64,000 bases of DNA, taken from DASZTV01 sp036268405 (lineage in GTDB: Bacteria; Actinomycetota; Actinomycetes; JAFAQI01). A program made the translations under genes and the position numbers. Each line of letters starts with the position of its first letter. Within the stretch, counting starts at the first letter, position 1. The stretch is taken from assembly GCA_036268405.1 (NCBI GenBank), contig DATAUF010000077.1:33759-97758 (forward strand), written 5' to 3'. The notes beneath the pieces were generated by a model, which saw only the letters and a program-made list of their open reading frames with translations, did not search any database and was not told the origin of the DNA. Below are positions 1-10,549 of this stretch, piece after piece.

Positions 1-1047
1 ATTCTCGTCGCGTCAGGTGAGCCGCTGCCCGCAGCCGCGCTCTCGCCGTCGATCGACGGCCACGCGATCGAGGTGCGTCTCTACGCCGAGGATGCGACGA
101 ACGGCTTCCTTCCGGTGACCGGGACGCTCCGCGCCTTCGAGATCACCCCCGGAGTGCGCGTCGACTCAGGCGTCGAGTCAGCCAGCGCGGTCTCGCCGTA
201 CTACGACGCGATGATCGCCAAGGTTGTCGCGCATGCGCCAAGTCGCGCCGAGGCCGCAGCACGCCTTGCTACGTCGTTGAGCACGTCGCGGGTGCACGGT
301 GTGACGACGAACCGCGACCTGCTCGTCCGAATCCTTCGCGAGTCGGAGTTCCTCGCCGGTGCCACCGACACGGGCTACCTGGACCGTCACGACCCCGCTG
401 TTCTCGGTGCGGCACTGCTCGACACCGACGAAGCTCGACGCCAGCATGCCGCGCTTGCCGCGCTTGCTCTGCAGTCGGAACACCGTGCTGCCGCGGCGAC
501 GTGGGGGCGCCTGCCGAGCGGCTGGCGCAACAACCCGTCAACCACACAGCGGCTCGTCATCAGCGATGGGACGGCGGATCGGGTCGTGACCTATGCCCTC
601 GACCGCCGCGGCTCGGTGAGCCTGTGGGTTGATGGCGAGAGTGTCGCGGTCGAGCTGCACTCGGTCTCGCCGACAGGCATTGACGCGACCATCGACGGGG
701 TACGACGCCGGGCGCACGTCGCGGTCTCGCCCGACCGGCGGACGATCGACATCGACTCCGCACTCGGTGCGTCGTCGTACCTAGTCGTGCCGCGCTTCAC
801 CGACCCCTCGGATTCCGTCGCCGCCGGATCCCTCGTCGCGCCGATGCCGGGCGCTGTCGTACGAGTCCTCGTGGCGGCCGGTGCGACTGTCGCGAAGGGC
901 GACCCGCTCGTCGTGCTCGAGGCGATGAAGATGGAGCACACCGTCGCGAGTCCGGCCGACGGGACCGTCGGCGAGGTGCGCGTCACCGCCGGGCAGCAGG
1001 TCTATGCAGGGGCGGTGCTTGTGGTCGTCGATTCAGGTGCGGAGTAG
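1..1047 (+). CDS. Acyl-CoA carboxylase biotin-containing alpha subunit, C-terminal part
   Basis: The frame is open from base 1, so the gene begins before the window; about 348 residues are present. The first ~100 residues read as the C-terminal subdomain of biotin carboxylase (EVRLYAED, SPYYDAMIAKV). A less conserved linker follows, and the last ~75 residues are a biotin carboxyl carrier domain with the EAMKMEH motif; the lysine to be biotinylated is codon 928-930. The protein would carboxylate biotin with ATP and bicarbonate and pass it to a separate carboxyltransferase beta subunit for acetyl-, propionyl- or methylcrotonyl-CoA. The substrate cannot be told from this piece. An acyl-CoA dehydrogenase lies 1.2 kb downstream, as in leucine and short-acyl catabolic sets, which makes a methylcrotonyl-type role possible but unproven. 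Confidence 0.93.
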   Translation: MLVASGEPLPAAALSPSIDGHAIEVRLYAEDATNGFLPVTGTLRAFEITPGVRVDSGVESASAVSPYYDAMIAKVVAHAPSRAEAAARLATSLSTSRVHGVTTNRDLLVRILRESEFLAGATDTGYLDRHDPAVLGAALLDTDEARRQHAALAALALQSEHRAAAATWGRLPSGWRNNPSTTQRLVISDGTADRVVTYALDRRGSVSLWVDGESVAVELHSVSPTGIDATIDGVRRRAHVAVSPDRRTIDIDSALGASSYLVVPRFTDPSDSVAAGSLVAPMPGAVVRVLVAAGATVAKGDPLVVLEAMKMEHTVASPADGTVGEVRVTAGQQVYAGAVLVVVDSGAE

Positions 1048-1132
1048 CTCGGTCGCCACCGATCCATGGACTGACCGGAACCAACCAACCTGCTGCGGCG
1101 TCTCACCACCAGTCAATGTTGGGGAGAGCATC

Positions 1133-2212
1133 ATGCGGCTCGGGCAGCGTGCACGTGTAACTCTGATCGGGACCTGCGCGGTCCTCGTCGTGCTGATCGC
1201 CATCGCGTTCGCCGTTGGCGGCTCCGGATCAAGCACCACTGAGTCCGCCGGGTCGGCGAGCAGCACCTCTGGCCGAGCCGGGGGGCTAAGTTTGGCGCCC
1301 GCCGGAGTGCCCTCCGCAGCGAACGGTCCCACCGAGGACTACAGCTATGCGGCGGGGAAGGTCGCGACGCAGAACGCGGTGCGTGGTGCGCTGCCCACTG
1401 TCGCGGCACCGCCAGGGGCTGCGGCAAGCGGCAGCGGCGGAGGTGCGACCGCCTTGCATTCGACCGCCGGTGGTGTCGCGCCGAGCGCCGCCACGGTGAG
1501 CGATGCGTCCTCGGTGGATGCGACCCGCATCGTCAAGACCGGTGAGCTCACGGTGCGAGTGCAGAAGAACAAGGTCCAGACGGCGACCCAGTCGTTGACC
1601 ACGCTCGCCGCGTCGCAAGGCGGCTACGTGTCGAGCAGCAGCAGCGACCTCGGCGCCGGCGAGCCTTCGAGCGAGGTCGTGCTGCGGATCCCCGTTGCCC
1701 ACTTCGACGACGCGGTCACCAAGGCAGAGGCACTCGGTCATGTCGTGTCGATCACGACGTCGGCGGACGACGTCACCGGCAAGTATGTCGATCTCAACGC
1801 CAAGGAGCACGCGCTCGAGCGATCGCGCTCGACCTACCTGTCGATCCTGTCGCGTGCCAGCACGATCGGCGCGACACTCTCGGTGCAGCAGCGCATCGAT
1901 GACATCCAGCAGCAGATCGACTCGCTGCACGGCCAGATCAAGCTGCTCGGCAACCAGTCGTCGTACTCGACACTCACCGTGGACGTGGTGCCGGTCGGCG
2001 TGAATGTCTTCGTGACGCCGCACCACAGTCGTCATGGCATTGGCAAGGCGTGGCACGACTCGTGGAGCCGGTTCAGCCGTGGCATTGACGCGCTGGTCGG
2101 GGCGATTGGACCGATCGTGTTCGCCTTGCTGTTGCTGGCCCTGATCGGCGCGGTGGGACTGGTCGGATACCGAGGAGTCCGTCGCGTCACCGGCCCGCCC
2201 CAGGCTCCGTGA
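1133..2212 (+). CDS. DUF4349 domain membrane-anchored protein
   Basis: A 359-residue protein. ATG at 1133 was chosen because GGGGAGAG sits just upstream and because the next residues form a hydrophobic helix (VLIGTCAVLVVLIAIAFAV style, residues ~10-30). A long Ser/Gly/Ala-rich linker follows, then a conserved block (RIVKTGELTVRV, GGYVSSSS, VVLRIP, DVTGKYVDL, ERSRSTYLSIL) typical of DUF4349 with a coiled-coil-like Gln-rich segment (QQRIDDIQQQIDSLHGQI). A second transmembrane helix lies near residues 325-345, with a basic tail. The expected topology is two helices flanking an extracytoplasmic domain. DUF4349 has no settled biochemical function; a cell-envelope role is an inference. It stands alone between two metabolic genes on the same strand. 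Confidence 0.85.
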   Translation: MRLGQRARVTLIGTCAVLVVLIAIAFAVGGSGSSTTESAGSASSTSGRAGGLSLAPAGVPSAANGPTEDYSYAAGKVATQNAVRGALPTVAAPPGAAASGSGGGATALHSTAGGVAPSAATVSDASSVDATRIVKTGELTVRVQKNKVQTATQSLTTLAASQGGYVSSSSSDLGAGEPSSEVVLRIPVAHFDDAVTKAEALGHVVSITTSADDVTGKYVDLNAKEHALERSRSTYLSILSRASTIGATLSVQQRIDDIQQQIDSLHGQIKLLGNQSSYSTLTVDVVPVGVNVFVTPHHSRHGIGKAWHDSWSRFSRGIDALVGAIGPIVFALLLLALIGAVGLVGYRGVRRVTGPPQAP

Positions 2213-2245
2213 GCGGAGACGCTCTCCGAACCGTATTCTGCCCGC

Positions 2246-3391
2246 ATGCAGAAGGACCTCTACACCGCTGACCACGAGGCGTTCCGCGACACCGCGCGTG
2301 GGTTCGTGGAGCGCTACATCGCTCCGCACCACGACGAGTGGGAGACGGAGGGCGTGGTCGACCGCGGGGTCTGGGTTGAGGCCGGCAAGCACGGCCTGCT
2401 CGGCTTCGAGATCGAGGAGCAGTACGGCGGCGGCGGGGTTCTCGATTTTCGCTACAACGCGGTCCTCGCCGAGGAGACCATCCGTGCCGGTGCGAGCGGC
2501 ATTGGCTTCGGCCTGCACAACGACGTGGTGGCGCCGTACTTCGGCCGCCTGGCGACTGATGAGCAGAAGGCACGGTGGCTGCCAGGCTTCTGCAGCGGCG
2601 AGCTGATCACCGCCATCGCCATGACCGAACCGGCAGCGGGCTCGGACCTTCAGGGCATCAAGACCACCGCGGTGCGCGACGGCGATGACTGGATCCTCAA
2701 CGGCCAGAAGACGTTCATCACCAATGGCATCAACTCCGACCTCGTGATCGTGGTGGCCAGGACTGATCCGGACGCGAAGGCGGCGCAGGGCACCTCGCTG
2801 CTGGTCGTCGAGCGAGACATGCCGGGCTTCGACCGGGGCCGCAACCTCCACAAGGTCGGCATGAAGGCGCAGGACACCGCCGAGCTCTTCTTCACCAACG
2901 TGCGGGTGCCGGGCAAGAACCTCCTGGGCGAGGAGAACCGCGGCTTCATCCACCTGATGGAGAACCTGCCGCAGGAGCGGTTGTCGATCGCGGTCGGTGC
3001 GGTCGCCTCGGCTGAGCAGGTCCTGGCGTCGACGATCGAGTACTGCAAGACGCGTACCGCGTTCGGCAAGCCGATCGGGTCGTTCCAGAACTCTCGCTTC
3101 GTCCTTGCCGAGATGGCGACCGAGGTCGAGATCGCTCGGGTCTACCTGGACAAGTCGATCACCGAGCACAACGAGGGACGCTTCTCGGCAGTGGACGCAG
3201 CGATGGCGAAATGGTGGACCACGGAGCTGCAGAAACGCGTGATCGACTCGTGTCTGCAGCTGCATGGGGGCTACGGCTACATGCTGGAGTACCCGGTCGC
3301 CAAGGCGTTCATCGACAGCCGCGTGCAGACGATCTACGGCGGCACCACCGAGATCATGAAAGAGATCGTCGGCAGATCGCTGGGAGTTTGA
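2246..3391 (+). CDS. Acyl-CoA dehydrogenase
   Basis: This 381-residue protein has normal length for the FAD-dependent acyl-CoA dehydrogenase family, which introduces a 2,3-trans double bond into acyl-CoA and passes electrons to ETF. Visible signatures are the N-terminal helical domain, AMTEPAAGSDLQGI and GQKTFITNGINSDLVIVVART in the beta domain, and a C-terminal helical domain with QLHGGYGYMLEYPVAK and YGGTTEIMKEIVGRSL. The glutamate of GGTTEI is at the usual catalytic-base position of short/medium-chain enzymes. It lies 33 bases after the DUF4349 gene. Glutaryl-, isovaleryl- or acyl-CoA substrates are all possible. Confidence 0.95.
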   Translation: MQKDLYTADHEAFRDTARGFVERYIAPHHDEWETEGVVDRGVWVEAGKHGLLGFEIEEQYGGGGVLDFRYNAVLAEETIRAGASGIGFGLHNDVVAPYFGRLATDEQKARWLPGFCSGELITAIAMTEPAAGSDLQGIKTTAVRDGDDWILNGQKTFITNGINSDLVIVVARTDPDAKAAQGTSLLVVERDMPGFDRGRNLHKVGMKAQDTAELFFTNVRVPGKNLLGEENRGFIHLMENLPQERLSIAVGAVASAEQVLASTIEYCKTRTAFGKPIGSFQNSRFVLAEMATEVEIARVYLDKSITEHNEGRFSAVDAAMAKWWTTELQKRVIDSCLQLHGGYGYMLEYPVAKAFIDSRVQTIYGGTTEIMKEIVGRSLGV

Positions 3392-5022
3392 AGATCGCGC
3401 CGACCTTTACGAAGAGGGCGATTAGAGCGCCTTATGACGCCTCCTTCGTAAGGCTCGCCGAGAAGCATCGCGCCGGGGCCTTGCTTCTCTGCGTCGTTGC
3501 GCTTTTGGGTCTAGCGGTGCCGGCCGCTGCGTTGACGTCTGCCGCTGCGCCGAGTCCGGTTGGCGGCCTTGTCCAGGTCTGCTACGACGGGTTCGGGCAT
3601 CCGATCGACACCCCGAAGTACGCCGTCTGCCGCGGCTTCCAGGCGGCGGTAGACGCGGTTTCCTCGTTGTGCCGAATGCCGCTGCGCGACCTGCCGGACC
3701 CGGCGGCCACGCAGGACTGCGATCTGGTCGACGGCCGGACGATCAGCGAGGCGCAGGTCGCGGCGTACCGCAAGACCTGGGTGTCGAGGGCACTTTCGCT
3801 GCAGAATGCGATCACCCGCCGCGCATCGCTTTACGAGGTGCAGCTGCCAGGCACGCACAACTCGTTCAACGCGTCGTCGTACCTCGTGCCCCTCGATGGG
3901 AAGCCCGTGCAGTACTTCCCGTCGCTGACCAACCAGGACCCCAACCAGGTCTACTCGATCACCGACCAGCTGCAGATGGGGATCCGGGCGCTCGAGATCG
4001 ACCTGCACTGGGTGCCCAGCATCTTCGGCAACCTCGGCACCGGTGGCTACTGGGTGGACGTGTGTCACGGACAGTCGACCGCGATCCCGGACACGGGTCT
4101 TTCGGTGCACGTCGGCTGCACGATTGACCGCTCACTGCAGAACACGCTCGCCGAGGTCCGGGTGTGGTTGAAAGCCCATCCCCATCAGTTCCTGCTCGTA
4201 TATCTGGAGAACCAGCTCGACAACAAGCTGCAGGCACACGACATCGCGGCATCGCTTCTCACGAATGGTCTCGGCAAGCTGGTCTACCGTCCGCCCGCGT
4301 CGTTGAAGGCGGGGCAGTGCGCCTCGATGCCGTACCGAAAGAGCGAGGTGGCGATGGCGCGGACGGGTGCCCGGGTCCTCCTCGTCGGCAACTGCGGCCC
4401 GGGCGACGCCTGGAACCACCTGGTCTTCACCCGTGGCCCCAAGTGGAACGAAGGCGGCAACCCGACGACGTACGGCGCGGCCGACTGCGCCGCTGACCGC
4501 AAGGCGCGCGACAGTCACTCGACATTTCGTCGCTGGTACGAGGAGAGCCCGTTCCTCGAAGCGCTGATGGAAGGTAGTCAGACGCTGACCGCGGACGCGA
4601 CGCGGAAGATGGTGCGCTGCGGGGTCAACCTGACGGGGTTCGACCAGCTGGAGCCATTCGACGGTCGATTGCGCGCGTTCGTCTGGAGCTGGGCGGCGGG
4701 GGAGCCGGGCGCTCGCGCAGGTTGCGCCTATCAGGACCGCGCAGGAAGGTTCCGCGCCGGGCCATGTGACGTGGAGCGGCACGCGGCCTGCGTCGACGCT
4801 CATGATCACTGGACGGTGAGCTCTGCTGTCGGGCCGGAGCGGGCCGGTCCGCGGCTGTGCGCGGCGCAGTACCCAGGCAGCCGTTTCGGCGTACCGGCCA
4901 ACGGGCTACGCAATGCACAGCTGCGCGCGGCTCGACCGTCACACCAGGCGACGGTGTGGCTCGACTACGCGAAGGTGAACGGTCACTGGCAGGTCGGAGG
5001 GGTGTCGACGCCGGTTGGGTAG
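3388..5022 (+). CDS. Secreted PI-PLC X-domain-like phosphodiesterase
   Basis: About 544 residues. The start is uncertain because no ATG or GTG precedes the signal peptide in frame; TTG at 3388 (overlapping the previous stop as TTGA) supplies a basic N-terminus ahead of a hydrophobic run ending VPAAALTSA, while TTG at 3481 would leave no basic region. The mature part contains LPGTHNSFN, LQMGIRALEIDLHW, VDVCHGQST and FLLVYLENQLD, which match the TIM-barrel of phosphatidylinositol-specific phospholipase C-like proteins; the two histidines (GTHNS and CHGQS) would be the acid-base pair. Several cysteines suggest disulfides in an exported protein. A ~120-residue C-terminal region is less familiar. 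Substrate is unknown; bacterial relatives may act on glycerophosphodiester or inositol lipids. Confidence 0.8.
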   Translation: MKIAPTFTKRAIRAPYDASFVRLAEKHRAGALLLCVVALLGLAVPAAALTSAAAPSPVGGLVQVCYDGFGHPIDTPKYAVCRGFQAAVDAVSSLCRMPLRDLPDPAATQDCDLVDGRTISEAQVAAYRKTWVSRALSLQNAITRRASLYEVQLPGTHNSFNASSYLVPLDGKPVQYFPSLTNQDPNQVYSITDQLQMGIRALEIDLHWVPSIFGNLGTGGYWVDVCHGQSTAIPDTGLSVHVGCTIDRSLQNTLAEVRVWLKAHPHQFLLVYLENQLDNKLQAHDIAASLLTNGLGKLVYRPPASLKAGQCASMPYRKSEVAMARTGARVLLVGNCGPGDAWNHLVFTRGPKWNEGGNPTTYGAADCAADRKARDSHSTFRRWYEESPFLEALMEGSQTLTADATRKMVRCGVNLTGFDQLEPFDGRLRAFVWSWAAGEPGARAGCAYQDRAGRFRAGPCDVERHAACVDAHDHWTVSSAVGPERAGPRLCAAQYPGSRFGVPANGLRNAQLRAARPSHQATVWLDYAKVNGHWQVGGVSTPVG

Positions 5023-5031
5023 GGTCGCCCC

Positions 5032-5994
5032 GTGACTGATCGTTACGGCATCACCTTCCCCTTCGACGACATCTCGCTGCCCGACCAGCGGGGAATCGTC
5101 GAGTCGCTCGCGGACCTGGGGTACACCGACCTGTGGTCCGCAGAGTCCAACGGCTACGACGGGTTCACCCCGCTCGCCCTGGCGAGTGTCTGGGCGCCGA
5201 CACTGCGGCTCGGCGTCGCGATCATCCCGGTCTACACGCGCGGGCCCGCAACGCTCGCGATGTGCGCCGGCACGCTGGCAGCGGCGGCGCCGGGACGGTT
5301 CGTGCTCGGGATCGGGACGTCGTCCAACGTGATCGTCGAGAAGTGGAACAGCACGCCGTTCGAGGCGCCGTACGCCAAGGTCCGCGACACGCTCGCGTTT
5401 CTGAAGGCCGCGATGGGCGGCGAGAAGGTCAGCGAGAAGTACGAGACCTTCGAGGTGAGCGGCTTCCGGATGGGATTCACTCCTCCCGTCCCTCCGACGG
5501 TCCTCGTCGCCGCGCTGCGTCCGGGAATGCTGAAGCTCGCCGGTCGCGAGGCCGATGGCGCGATCACCAACTGGCTCGCCCCGAAAGACGTGCCCGCGGT
5601 TGCGGGGGCGCTCGCCGAAGGTGGCGACGGCAAGGAGCTCGCGGCGCGGATCTTCGTGGCGCCGACCGATGACGTCGACATGGCGCGCGCGGTCGGCAGG
5701 TTCGCCATTGCGGCGTACCTCACCGTGCCGGTCTACCGCGCCTTCCACGAGTGGCTTGGTCGTGGCGAGCTGATGGCGCCGATGCAGGAGGCGTGGGCAG
5801 CGGGTGACCGCAAGGGCGCGCTGGCCGCGATCCCCGACGAGCTGGTCGACGACCTTGTCGTGCATGGCGCGCCGGCCGCTTGTCGCGAACGCATCGGGGA
5901 GTACGTCGCAAACGGCATCACGACACCCGTCCTTGCGGTGCTGCCGGTCGGGGTGGAAGCACCGGCCGCGGTCCGAGAACTCGCCCCCCGATGA
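5032..5994 (+). CDS. LLM-class F420-dependent oxidoreductase
   Basis: A 320-residue luciferase-like monooxygenase-fold protein starting at GTG 5032, nine bases after the preceding stop. It shows the TIM-barrel pattern of actinobacterial F420-dependent members: ITFPFDDISLPDQ, YTDLWSAESNGYDGFTPLA, PVYTRGPATLAM, GRFVLGIGTSSNVIVEKWN and ADGAITNWL. Such enzymes use reduced F420 (sometimes FMN) for hydride transfer to varied small molecules; the substrate is not inferable. Its stop overlaps the start of an enoyl-CoA hydratase by four bases, so the two are translationally coupled and may act in the same acyl or terpenoid pathway. Confidence 0.9.
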   Translation: MTDRYGITFPFDDISLPDQRGIVESLADLGYTDLWSAESNGYDGFTPLALASVWAPTLRLGVAIIPVYTRGPATLAMCAGTLAAAAPGRFVLGIGTSSNVIVEKWNSTPFEAPYAKVRDTLAFLKAAMGGEKVSEKYETFEVSGFRMGFTPPVPPTVLVAALRPGMLKLAGREADGAITNWLAPKDVPAVAGALAEGGDGKELAARIFVAPTDDVDMARAVGRFAIAAYLTVPVYRAFHEWLGRGELMAPMQEAWAAGDRKGALAAIPDELVDDLVVHGAPAACRERIGEYVANGITTPVLAVLPVGVEAPAAVRELAPR

Positions 5995-6779
5995 CCTTTA
6001 CCGAGATGAGCGAGGTCGTCATCTACGCCGTCGAGGATGGCGTCGCCATCATCACGCTCAACCGCCCCGAGGCGCTCAACGCCTGGACGTTCGACATGGG
6101 CGTGCAATATCTGAGTCGGCTGGACGAGGCGGCCGCCGACACCGCCGTCAAGGCGGTGATCGTCACCGGCGCCGGACGTGGCTTCTGTGCCGGCGCGGAT
6201 ATGGGCATGCTCAAACAGCTGATCGGTGGTGAGCTGCCCCCGGCGGGGGGCGTACGCGACGACTTTGCGACCGAGCCCGCGGTGCCGAAGCCGGTGATCG
6301 CCGCGATCAACGGCCCGTGCGTCGGTCTCGGGCTCGCCCGCGCCCTCTACTGCGACGTCCGGTTCCTCGCCCGAGGAACCAAGCTGTCGACCGCGTTCGC
6401 GCGCCGGGGCCTGCCGGCCGAGGACGGGCTGGCGTGGTTGATCCCGCGGATCGTCGGCTGGTCGCGGGGGCTGGACCTGCTGCTCTCGGCGCGAACCATC
6501 ACCGACAGCGAGGCGCTCTCGCTCGGCCTCGTCACGCATGTCGTCGACGATGCGCTGGCGGCGGCGAAGGACTACGCGCGAGAGATGGTCGAGAACTGCT
6601 CGCCCGCCTCGCTTCGCGAGATCAAGGACCAGATCTGGGGCGGATCGAGCGCAACGCTGCAGGAAGCGAACACCAGGGCCGACGCGCTGCTGCTCGCGGC
6701 GTTCGAGCGCCCCGACCTCGCCGAAAGCGTCGCGGCGTACCTGGAGAAGCGCCCCCCGAGCTTCCCGCCCCTGACGTAG
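5991..6779 (+). CDS. Enoyl-CoA hydratase/isomerase family protein
   Basis: A 262-residue crotonase-fold protein. The ATG at 5991 overlaps the upstream TGA (ATGA). Motifs in order are ITLNRPEALNAWT, the oxyanion-hole segment GRGFCAGADMGML, AAINGPCVGLGLARALYCDVRF and RGLPAEDGLAWLIPRIVG. The acidic residue of PAEDG corresponds to one of the two catalytic glutamates of hydratases, while the segment that normally reads GGG-x-EL is VGLGLA here, so isomerase or other crotonase chemistry cannot be excluded. A perfect 16-bp-armed hairpin repeat follows three bases after the stop and separates this gene from the convergent phosphotriesterase-like gene. Confidence 0.92.
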   Translation: MTFTEMSEVVIYAVEDGVAIITLNRPEALNAWTFDMGVQYLSRLDEAAADTAVKAVIVTGAGRGFCAGADMGMLKQLIGGELPPAGGVRDDFATEPAVPKPVIAAINGPCVGLGLARALYCDVRFLARGTKLSTAFARRGLPAEDGLAWLIPRIVGWSRGLDLLLSARTITDSEALSLGLVTHVVDDALAAAKDYAREMVENCSPASLREIKDQIWGGSSATLQEANTRADALLLAAFERPDLAESVAAYLEKRPPSFPPLT

Positions 6780-6781
6780 CA

Positions 6782-6845
6782 CGTCGAGGCCAACCTTCTT
6801 GGTCTCTCGCGGGGGTCTGAAAGACCCAAAAGGTTGGCCTCGACG
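6782..6845. repeat. Hairpin repeat, copy A
   Basis: A 64-bp inverted repeat between two convergent genes. The outer arms 6782-6797 and 6830-6845 are perfectly complementary over 16 bp (CGTCGAGGCCAACCTT and its complement), and the inner part GGGTCTGAAAGACCC can fold into a nested hairpin. Related copies lie at 16436-16499, 19880-19942 and, decayed, near 61598. It could act as a bidirectional terminator here, but no U-run follows either arm. Its repeated occurrence after stop codons marks it as a dispersed repeat family. Confidence 0.9.
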
Positions 6846-6850
6846 ATGCT

Positions 6851-7816
6851 TTAGCGGGCGGTCTCGAACCAGCGGCGGGGGTTGTCGACCAGCAGCGTGT
6901 CGATCTGAGCATCGGTGACGCCCAGATCCCGCAGCGCTGGAAGCACATCCTTGCTGATGTGCAGGAAGTTCCAGTTCGGCGCTGCTTCGAGCATGCTCGG
7001 CTCGACCCAGTCGAAGTAGCAGGACGCGTCGTGGGCAAGCGCCATCCGCTCGCCGTAGCCGCGGCGGATCAGCTCCGCGACCATCTCGACGCGCTTCTCG
7101 AACGGCAGGTACATGTCGACGCCGAAGCGGTCCATGCCCAGCAGATAGCCGAGGTCGGCGAGGTGCGAGAGGTGGTCCGGGTCGCCTGAGTCGCCGCTGT
7201 GAGCCAGGCACACCGCACTCGGGACGACGCCCTCCTCCTGCAGCACCTTGTGGACCTCGAGACCACGCTCGGTCCCGGGATGCGTGTGCACCATGATCGG
7301 CGCACCGGTACGCAGATGCGCCTTGGCGACGGCTCGCAGGATCCGCTCGACGCCGGGCAGCATTCCCGGCTCATCGATCGCGCACTTGAGGAAGGCCGCC
7401 CGTACACCGGTGTCGCCGATGCCCGCGGTGATGTCGGTCACGAACATGTCGACCATCGGGTCCGGCCGGTCCAACCCCATGAAGGGCCCGCGCAGCGTGA
7501 AGTACTTGGGCAGGTCGTTGTAGGTGTAGACACCTGTCGCGACCACGATGTTGAGGTCGATCTGCTTGGCGATCTCGACGATTCGCGGGATGTAACGGCC
7601 CAGCCCGACCACCGTCGGATCGGCGATCGTGTCGATTCCGGCTTCCTTCAGCGCCGTCAGCTTGGCGATTGCGTCGGTGACGTTGCGCTCTTCGTCCCAG
7701 TCGGTCTTGAAGTTCGCCTGCACCTCCGTCGTCATGACGAAGACGTGCTCGTGGATCAAAGTGCGACCGAGGGCCCCGGTGTCGATGGGGCCCCCGGCCG
7801 TGGGGATCTCAGGCAA
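6851..7816 (-). CDS. Phosphotriesterase-family metal-dependent hydrolase
   Basis: A 321-residue amidohydrolase-superfamily protein. The TTG at 7816 was kept as start because residues 22-24 already carry the HxH metal motif (LIHEHVF) and no ATG precedes it. Later motifs are FLKCAIDEPG, whose lysine would be the carbamylated bridge, MVHTHPGTERG, CLAHSGDSGDPDHL and ALAHDASCYF, giving the full His-His-Lys-His-His-Asp set of a binuclear centre. The family includes phosphotriesterase-like lactonases, resiniferatoxin-binding-like proteins and aryldialkylphosphatases; lactone or ester hydrolysis is the most likely natural activity. It lies three bases downstream of the acetate permease gene on the same strand. 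Confidence 0.88.
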   Translation of the reverse strand: MPEIPTAGGPIDTGALGRTLIHEHVFVMTTEVQANFKTDWDEERNVTDAIAKLTALKEAGIDTIADPTVVGLGRYIPRIVEIAKQIDLNIVVATGVYTYNDLPKYFTLRGPFMGLDRPDPMVDMFVTDITAGIGDTGVRAAFLKCAIDEPGMLPGVERILRAVAKAHLRTGAPIMVHTHPGTERGLEVHKVLQEEGVVPSAVCLAHSGDSGDPDHLSHLADLGYLLGMDRFGVDMYLPFEKRVEMVAELIRRGYGERMALAHDASCYFDWVEPSMLEAAPNWNFLHISKDVLPALRDLGVTDAQIDTLLVDNPRRWFETAR

Positions 7817-7819
7817 ATA

Positions 7820-8425
7820 TCACCGCGCTAGTGGAAGGGTCGGAAGGATCGATCGGTTGAACGTCGAGTTCGTCACGCCGGCGAAGGATGCGTACCAGGC
7901 TGCTGCTGCCGTTGCGACACCGATCCAACCACCGATGTGGGTGATGTGCGCACTTGCATGGAACGCGCCGATCGTCAGGAACACAAAGGTGATCGTCAGC
8001 AGCGCGAACACGGCCAGCACAGCGCCGCTGACTCGCATCGCCGCGATCGTCATGTACGCCGTGAAGATCGCCCAGGCGAGGAAGAAAGTGCCGAACAGCG
8101 CCTCCGTGCCCGGTGCGCCCGGCACGATCTTGCCGACCTGCACGATGAAGAAGACCGCGATCCAGAATCCGCCGTACGAAGAGAACGCGGTTGCGCCGAA
8201 GGTGTTGCCTCGCTTGAACTCCCACATCCCGGCGAGCAGCTGCACGCTTCCGCCGTAAGCAATGGCCGTGTAGACCGCGGCTGCCGCCGCGGACGGGTAA
8301 ACGTTGGCGTTGGCCAGACTCAGGATGAACGTGGTCAGGGCGAAGGCGGCGAGCCCGAGCGGCGCGGGGTCGGCGACGTCGGGTACAGGGGCCGGGACTG
8401 GTCGTTCGGATGTCGTCGTTGACAT
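7820..8425 (-). CDS. satP: Acetate uptake transporter, GPR1/FUN34/SatP family
   Basis: A 201-residue integral membrane protein with six predicted helices. The family signature is DPAPLGLAAFALTTFILSL at the first helix (compare the NPAPLGL motif), followed by GGSVQLLAGMWEFKRGNTFGATAF, also highly characteristic. Members import acetate or succinate together with protons. It ends two bases before the stop side of acetyl-CoA synthetase (8428) on the same strand, so acs-satP form a transcript for taking up and activating acetate. Start ATG at 8425 fits the family N-terminus. The symbol is by family resemblance. Confidence 0.93.
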   Translation of the reverse strand: MSTTTSERPVPAPVPDVADPAPLGLAAFALTTFILSLANANVYPSAAAAAVYTAIAYGGSVQLLAGMWEFKRGNTFGATAFSSYGGFWIAVFFIVQVGKIVPGAPGTEALFGTFFLAWAIFTAYMTIAAMRVSGAVLAVFALLTITFVFLTIGAFHASAHITHIGGWIGVATAAAAWYASFAGVTNSTFNRSILPTLPLAR

Positions 8426-8427
8426 TC

Positions 8428-10398
<1,971 letters not shown>

Positions 10399-10549
10399 GT
10401 CTGCTGCCTTTCCGCAGGTGTCGTGACGGGCCGTGCCCAGATTCTGATCAGACCACACTCGCCCTCTACCCCGCGAACCATCCAAAAAGTCGCAATCGGC
10501 TCCGCCGGCGCGACGGCACTCCGCGTCCTTTGCGGCATGCTTGTCGGAC

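Noticed and set aside
1286..3265. A 659-codon open frame on the minus strand opposite the DUF4349 and acyl-CoA dehydrogenase genes
   Set aside because: It is the mirror of two genes with clear family motifs, is rich in Arg/His/Asp as expected from antisense high-GC sequence, and shows no recognisable domain.
6782..6845. Rho-independent terminator
   Set aside because: The stem is long and perfect but no U-run follows on either strand, and related copies lie in front of co-directional genes; listed as a repeat instead.
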